Shown here: piece by piece, positions 57,819 to 62,525 of the stretch
How positions within the stretch are numbered: position 1 is the stretch's first letter
Layout of the letters: the number at the start of each line of letters is the position of its first letter
Virus record (IMG/VR): IMGVR_UViG_3300032224_000950
Span: 1 to 62,525 of that record
From: a virus
Strand: one strand, 5' to 3'
Length of the DNA stretch: 62,525 bases
Made by a program: the position numbers and the translations under genes
Notes under the pieces: model-generated
The model's database searches: none
What the model was told of the DNA's origin: nothing
The model's input: the letters and a program-made list of their open reading frames with translations, nothing else

Positions 57819-59618
57819 TTACAAATAACTCTGATATGCCCAATTACCTGAAACTAGCTGGAATACGCGAATTACTGGGGCCGCTGTACCCGAACCGCTA
57901 CCTATTCCAGAAGCAACAAAAATTGTTCCTGCTGTGTTCGCATTAGCACCAATACTAGTAAATGTAGTGCTTCCAGGGCTAACTATTTGATAAACACTAC
58001 CAACTACAAAACTACCTGCGCTAATAGTCTGGGTAGACCCCGAATCTATGCAAAATGCTCTAATTGTAGCAGTATTTTGATGTTCAGCTGTTGGAAATAG
58101 TTTAGTTATAAAATTAGTTGCTATTTGAGCATTAGTAAATCCAGTTGTAGTTAAATTAATTGCTTGCGGGGCAGTTTGTGTACTTGCATCAACATAGGAT
58201 TTGTTTGCTCCATCAGTTCCAACTGTTGGAGTAGCTACACTGGTTATTTTTTTACTAGATACATCAACTGATCCTGTGCCGTTTGGTGCTAAAACAACAT
58301 TACTATTTGTTTGTGTAGCACTAAGAGCATTAGTTGTAATAGTTAATGTGCCAGCTGTAAGAGCTGTTAAATTCCCAACACTAGTAAGTCCAGGCGCACT
58401 TACAATAGTGCTTCCTAAACTGGTAGCTGTTATAACATCAAAATTGTTTATCTTATAAGTTTTTCCTGATACTAAGTTAAGATTTTCAGAACTAGTCCAA
58501 GATACTGTAGTATTATTATAGGCAAAAGATTTATTAGTAGCACCTGCGACCTCAATACCTCCGCCATCAGCCGTAGAATCAGTTGGGGATGCTGTTTGAC
58601 CTAGTGTTATTAACTTGTCTTTAATAAGAAGATTAGTTGTATTAACAGTAGTTGTAGTACCAAGTACAGTTAAATTACCCTGTACTGTTAGATCTCCGTT
58701 AACATCTAGTGTAGATGAAGGAGTATTTGAGAATATACCAACACGCTGACTTGTTGCATTAACAAATATAGCTGGATATACTGTACTACCGATTAATGTG
58801 CTAACTTGAAAATTCTGATTTGATGTATTTGATTTAATAGTAAAAGACGTATTTCCCACATTAAACTCAGTATTAGCATTTGCACCTAATATTAAAGGTG
58901 TTGCATTTTGAATTGACAATGCACCAGTCATACTATTAGTACCTGTATTGGTTACAAAGTTACTAGTAGTTTTAAGATCACCGTTTGGTGCTATTAAAGA
59001 ATACGCACTAGATACAGGAACATTAAATTTAATACCGGTAGCACCGGCAACATTGAACCCGACAACAATGCTTCCGCTAAAACCAGCTATTGCTGTCGCA
59101 GGAGTAAATGCATCCTTACTGAAAATTCCTAGTAAAGTTTGACCTACGTATAACTGAACTATCGTACGGCTAATACTGTTAGTATCTAATATTGTGTCTA
59201 CAATAAACCCTGATTGTCCTTGAGAAGATGTATAGATCGGCCCTACTAAGCGTGTTTGCAGACCATCATTAAAAAATAACTGTTCAGTAGTACTATTAAT
59301 CCATATATCGCCTGTAGTAATGCCGCTTGGTACTGAACCTGAAACGATTGTACCGCCGCTAACCTTAAACGCAGTTCCGTCATATACTTTTAATCGATTT
59401 TCTGTTGTGTCAAACCATAACTGTCCAGTAATCGGATTATTAGGTTGGCTACTGTTGGCAAAGTTTTCTAATAACCAAACAAAATTATCATTAATATAAT
59501 TGCCGTAGCTACTTGAATTTTTTCCGATTAGTACTAAATCAGTTGTTGTTTGATCCACTGATCCGTCAACAACGCTAGTTAGTTGAGACCCGTTACTAAG
59601 ATTTATTGTATAGCTCAT
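57819..59618 (-). CDS. Fibre protein of the LIGKN/GQLWFD family
   Basis: The 599-residue protein opens with the same module (LVLIGKNSSSYGNYINDNFVWLLENFA, then ITGQLWFDTTENRLKVYDGTAF) as its neighbours. GDIWINSTTEQLFFNDG follows, then a shaft of short Asn/Thr repeats including a TVQGNLTVLGTTTTVNT segment typical of phage fibres. The C-terminal region is a compact GSGSGTAAPVIRVFQLVSG domain. It lacks both the YADLAE and the tail-collar ends of its paralogues. Its start overlaps the stop of the upstream gene by one base. Confidence 0.7.
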   Translation of the reverse strand: MSYTINLSNGSQLTSVVDGSVDQTTTDLVLIGKNSSSYGNYINDNFVWLLENFANSSQPNNPITGQLWFDTTENRLKVYDGTAFKVSGGTIVSGSVPSGITTGDIWINSTTEQLFFNDGLQTRLVGPIYTSSQGQSGFIVDTILDTNSISRTIVQLYVGQTLLGIFSKDAFTPATAIAGFSGSIVVGFNVAGATGIKFNVPVSSAYSLIAPNGDLKTTSNFVTNTGTNSMTGALSIQNATPLILGANANTEFNVGNTSFTIKSNTSNQNFQVSTLIGSTVYPAIFVNATSQRVGIFSNTPSSTLDVNGDLTVQGNLTVLGTTTTVNTTNLLIKDKLITLGQTASPTDSTADGGGIEVAGATNKSFAYNNTTVSWTSSENLNLVSGKTYKINNFDVITATSLGSTIVSAPGLTSVGNLTALTAGTLTITTNALSATQTNSNVVLAPNGTGSVDVSSKKITSVATPTVGTDGANKSYVDASTQTAPQAINLTTTGFTNAQIATNFITKLFPTAEHQNTATIRAFCIDSGSTQTISAGSFVVGSVYQIVSPGSTTFTSIGANANTAGTIFVASGIGSGSGTAAPVIRVFQLVSGNWAYQSYL

Positions 59619-61741
59619 TAGATAACCCCAGTAAAGATAATATAATTAATTGTAGTATATGGATTCATAACATTAACTGCTTGGCTTGATTGTGAAGTAA
59701 TTACACTTCCGCTATTTGGCAATCCAGAACCAGTACTTGAACTTGGCAATCCGAGTCCAGGAATAGCCGACGGATCTGATGCCGCGCCCGGCAAACCGGC
59801 AGCGTAATACTGTGCTGAACCACTACTTAAATTATGCTTATGGTCTGGAAGATTAGATGTAGTTAACGTTACACCCTGTGTACCTGAACTTGTTCCCAAT
59901 GTAGATGCAGTAACATCAGTTACTCTACTAGCAGTGCCACCGCCTGCGCTTACTAGCACTCCTGAACCATCTTTATATGGAACACTTAGACTATTGTTCA
60001 TATTATCTTTACCAAGAGCAAAGCGTCCACGTAAGTCTGGTATAGCAAACGTTCCAGCACCTTGTAATAACACTGCGGCTTTATAGGTATATCCAATAAT
60101 ACTATATAATGTTGCATAATTTGCAATTAAAATTTCGCTACCATCACATAATAAATATCCGGTCGGGGGAGTTGCTCCGGCATATGGGAGTATTGTTCCA
60201 ACAGGCATTGTAGCTATGTGATTAAAAAATATCTGTTTAGACATTTGCAATAGTCCAGTACCAGATCGATAAACTAATAATTTATCAGTAGGTTGACTAT
60301 CTGCGGCGATATCTTTATTTGTAATAATACCTTGATTGATAGCAGTTGTAAAAATTGCAGTTCCAGTGCCGCTTTGTCCAGTAAAACTTATTACATTACT
60401 AGTAACATCACCTGTTAGGCTAAATGCTGTTGGACTTGCAAGTCGTGCCGCAGAGCCAGTAATATTACCGCTTAGGCTTCCTGCAAATGTTCCGTTAAAA
60501 CTACCTACAAAACTCTGAGCATATATGTTTCTAAAAGGCCTTGTAGCTGTACCAATATCGTATAGATTAGCGGCAGAATCTGTTCCAGGCTGTATTACTG
60601 CGGCAGCTACCGGGCTACCTGTGCCATCTAAATAATTTAAAAAATATTGTCCGTAACTAGTAATATCGTCGCCAAAATTAGATTTTTTTGCAACACTTAA
60701 ACCACCTGCTGTCTTAATACTGCCGGTACCTAATACAGAACTATCAACTGTACCAGTATCAATTAAGCCAACCCTAGTTGTAATTGTTCCAGCCACATCC
60801 AATGCTGTTGTTGGGCTAGTATTGTTACTACCAATACCTACTTTGCCTGTCGGATCAATATGTACTACAGTATTAGTAGACCCGGCATTATTCAATTTAA
60901 TATCAATAGAACTACCACTAGTCTTATTATAAATGATAGCAGTACTGCCGTCTGTACCTAAATTAAAACTTAAATTACTACCGAGACTAATACCACCATC
61001 GCTTCTTACACTAAATGGTACTGTTGCAATAGGTGATTGATCACTTCTTAAAAAATTTGATGATGCAACTGTTGTACCATTGACTAATAATGCATCTGCA
61101 GCCGTAGCTGTTCCATAAAAGCGTGTAGGATTCGTTGAACTTGAGCTGTTGACGGTACTTAGATTAAATCCTTCATTGATAAAACTAAATCCAGTAATGG
61201 TAGATTTTGGAGTAAATGAATCCTTACTTATAATTGCAATTCTATAATTATTAGAATACATAGAAATAACATTATGGCTGATATTACTAGTATCAATTAT
61301 TGATTCTACTTGAGGACCAGTCAGTGTTCCTGCACTAAATTGCGGGCCAACTAATAACCAATTAGAACCTGAATACAGATAAAGTTGACTATTTGTTGTA
61401 TCAACCCATAAGTCGCCTGCTGTACTCGAAGCCACCGATGGAGATGTACTGGCTTTCTTAACTGATCCTGCGGCATTCCAATTGCCAGCACCGTCATAAA
61501 CTTTTAAAATTCCTGCACCATTATCGTACCATAGCTGTCCTTGTACAGGACTTGTTGGAGCTGTAGGACTTGCAAAATTTTCCAACATATGTAGCATGTT
61601 ACTTGCTACAATCGGAGCATATCCTGCGTAATTTTTACCTACAAATGTAATACTTGTTTGAGTATTAAGACTTTGATCAGCAACAGTAAGGGGAACTTTG
61701 CTTGGATTAGTTGTTTCAGTATAAGTGACTTGATAAGCCAT
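59618..61741 (-). CDS. Fibre protein with tail-collar domain
   Basis: The 707-residue protein has the same N-terminal modules (FVGKNYAGYAPIVASNMLHMLENFA, GQLWYDNGAGILKVYDGAG, GDLWVDTTNSQLYLYSG). A shaft and a phage tail-collar domain (MPVGTILPYAGATPPTGYLLCDG, then IPDLRGRFALGKD) follow. The collar fold, found in T4 gp12 and other phage tips, binds receptors or sits at the tail end. The end includes the DHKHNLSSG loop type. A receptor-binding role for this protein is the best guess in the cluster. Confidence 0.8.
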   Translation of the reverse strand: MAYQVTYTETTNPSKVPLTVADQSLNTQTSITFVGKNYAGYAPIVASNMLHMLENFASPTAPTSPVQGQLWYDNGAGILKVYDGAGNWNAAGSVKKASTSPSVASSTAGDLWVDTTNSQLYLYSGSNWLLVGPQFSAGTLTGPQVESIIDTSNISHNVISMYSNNYRIAIISKDSFTPKSTITGFSFINEGFNLSTVNSSSSTNPTRFYGTATAADALLVNGTTVASSNFLRSDQSPIATVPFSVRSDGGISLGSNLSFNLGTDGSTAIIYNKTSGSSIDIKLNNAGSTNTVVHIDPTGKVGIGSNNTSPTTALDVAGTITTRVGLIDTGTVDSSVLGTGSIKTAGGLSVAKKSNFGDDITSYGQYFLNYLDGTGSPVAAAVIQPGTDSAANLYDIGTATRPFRNIYAQSFVGSFNGTFAGSLSGNITGSAARLASPTAFSLTGDVTSNVISFTGQSGTGTAIFTTAINQGIITNKDIAADSQPTDKLLVYRSGTGLLQMSKQIFFNHIATMPVGTILPYAGATPPTGYLLCDGSEILIANYATLYSIIGYTYKAAVLLQGAGTFAIPDLRGRFALGKDNMNNSLSVPYKDGSGVLVSAGGGTASRVTDVTASTLGTSSGTQGVTLTTSNLPDHKHNLSSGSAQYYAAGLPGAASDPSAIPGLGLPSSSTGSGLPNSGSVITSQSSQAVNVMNPYTTINYIIFTGVI

Positions 61742-61744
61742 TGA

Positions 61745-62356
61745 TTAAACTCCTACTAGACCAGTTAAGCTCTGAATTCGAACTGTGTAATCTATTTGTA
61801 TAAGCCTGTTTAATGACTTCTGTACAGGGTGAAAAATTACATGAGTTAACAATAATGGAGTGCCTGATGCGCTGTAACTTTGTAAACCTAGTTCATCAAA
61901 TACAAAACCGCTGGTATTACTTGTAGCATTATCAAATGCTGATTGTCCTAATGTGCTTCCGTCACCGTAATCTAACAAACATGTTACAAATACATCAGTA
62001 TAGTTGGTACCGGTTACGTGGCGTGTTTCAATATAGTTCCTTGTAGGATCTGTATTTGTGCTAGAGTTAGCGTTGACTACTTTTACATATTGTTGATTGT
62101 ATAAACCAGCATTACTACCGCTACTGTTTGGAGTTAAATATGTAATAATTCCGGTAGGGTCAATAGTGGTTCCGCCATTACCAAAGGCCATTTGTTGGAT
62201 AAAACCTTGACCGCTGTTGGCTAAACTCTGTGCGAGAGCATTACTCATATTTTCATAGTGAATAGCATTACGCTTGTTTACATAGATTTCCTTACTTTCG
62301 GGATCCCAGATCTTGATATGACCTTCTATGTGAACTCCTGTTTGATCTTTATGCAT
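61745..62356 (-). CDS. Baseplate or tail-associated protein, unknown
   Basis: The 203-residue protein starts with a polar helix (HKDQTGVHIEGHIKIWDPESKEIYVNKRNAIHYENMSNAL) and then has GQGFIQQMAFGNGG. A strand-rich segment with Cys (FVTCLLDYGDGS) and a C-terminal HPVQKSLNRLIQIDYTVRIQSL follow. No domain is recognised. It stands directly upstream of the tail-collar gene, so it may be made with it as a tail component. A late promoter is 21 bases upstream on the minus strand. Confidence 0.6.
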   Translation of the reverse strand: MHKDQTGVHIEGHIKIWDPESKEIYVNKRNAIHYENMSNALAQSLANSGQGFIQQMAFGNGGTTIDPTGIITYLTPNSSGSNAGLYNQQYVKVVNANSSTNTDPTRNYIETRHVTGTNYTDVFVTCLLDYGDGSTLGQSAFDNATSNTSGFVFDELGLQSYSASGTPLLLTHVIFHPVQKSLNRLIQIDYTVRIQSLTGLVGV

Positions 62357-62376
62357 AGTTAACTCTCTTTATCTAA

Positions 62377-62384
62377 TATTTATC
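62377..62384 (-). promoter_or_regulatory. T4-type late promoter
   Basis: GATAAATA on the minus strand lies 21 bases before the start at 62356. It would drive the tail gene block. Confidence 0.6.
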
Positions 62385-62412
62385 AATGTTTATTATCTGC
62401 TAGTTTAATCTC

Positions 62413-62525
62413 TTAGAACGGTTTAGTTGCTGAAGTTGTTACTGACCCCGTATTTGTTACTGTATCAACACCACTAGAATCAGTAGTTGCAACCGCGCCT
62501 AACATTAGGTATTTGGTATTTGTGA
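62413..62525 (-). CDS. C-terminal end of a structural protein (partial)
   Basis: On the minus strand the right edge holds the last 36 codons of an open frame ending with TAA at 62415-62413. The Thr/Gly/Val-rich sequence includes TNTKYLMLGAVATTDSSGVD and ends SATKPF, like phage tail proteins. The start is outside the window. The call rests only on composition and the tail gene context. Confidence 0.5.
   Translation of the reverse strand, partial: TNTKYLMLGAVATTDSSGVDTVTNTGSVTTSATKPF

Noticed and set aside
1-62525. CRISPR array, insertion sequence, integrase or attachment site
   Set aside because: No regularly spaced repeats, transposase or recombinase reading frame, or tRNA-overlapping repeat was seen.

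Overview
The window is a segment of a T4-like (tailed, contractile-tail type) bacteriophage genome. The replication genes point this way: a family B DNA polymerase, a gp45-type sliding clamp, a gp44-type clamp loader ATPase, a T4 RNase H-like flap exonuclease, a DsbA-like small DNA-binding protein, a gp31/GroES-like co-chaperonin, PhoH, dCMP deaminase and ThyX. The genes are AT-rich and tightly packed, with many ATGA and TAATG overlaps. Late promoters resemble the T4 consensus (xxTAAATA) and early promoters are near-perfect host sigma70 boxes. The host should be Gram-negative, because the lysis cassette carries a GH19 endolysin, an inner-membrane spanin, a lipoprotein outer spanin and a holin-like protein. 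Overall gene content resembles cyanophage and other aquatic T4-like phages, but no photosynthesis gene is present, so the host cannot be named. No tRNA, CRISPR array, insertion sequence or integrase was seen, and no gene-free gap exceeds about 300 bases.

Layout. 1-7.8 kb (+): fibre and virion surface proteins. 7.8-11.4 kb (+): small genes, a stand-alone fragment of a bacterial DnaE polymerase, GroES-like protein, clamp loader and dCMP deaminase. 11.45-12.2 kb (-): phoH. 12.3-15.8 kb (+): two paired unknown proteins, then lysis genes. 15.8-20.0 kb (+): a proteostasis block of DnaJ, peptide deformylase and a ClpA-like unfoldase. 20.1-28.3 kb (+): a cargo-like block. Five of its proteins begin with a short tag resembling the T4 capsid-targeting sequence followed by an [L/I]-x-E prohead-protease site. 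The block includes a KxDG protein, a nucleotidyltransferase, Dps and Lys/Glu-rich proteins. 28.4-33.2 kb (+): DsbA-like protein, polymerase, sugar-nucleotide dehydrogenase and sliding clamp. 33.2-42.9 kb (+): a DNA-modification region with a DpdA-like transglycosylase, FolE, QueE and a QueD-like protein, interleaved with a 2OG-oxygenase-like protein, a glycosyltransferase, a cupin and a phosphoribosyltransferase. 42.9-51.2 kb (+): flap exonuclease, conserved unknowns, a MoxR ATPase with a VWA/metallopeptidase-like partner, and ThyX. 51.1-55.3 kb (-): an operon of two pairs of glycosyltransferase-like genes. 55.4 kb to the end (-): a second fibre and tail block with a tail-collar domain.

How it works together. 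FolE, the QueD-like protein and QueE could make a 7-deazaguanine base that DpdA inserts into phage DNA. Neighbouring oxygenase and glycosyltransferase genes could decorate it further, but that step is inference, and no QueC was seen here. Polymerase, clamp, clamp loader and flap nuclease form the replication core. ClpA-like protein, DnaJ, deformylase and the GroES-like protein suggest that the phage manages protein folding and turnover with host partners. The most interesting leads are the capsid-targeting-like tags on the 20-24.6 kb proteins, the unusual 7-deazaguanine pathway, and several sigma70 promoters that overlap inverted repeats or terminator-like hairpins.
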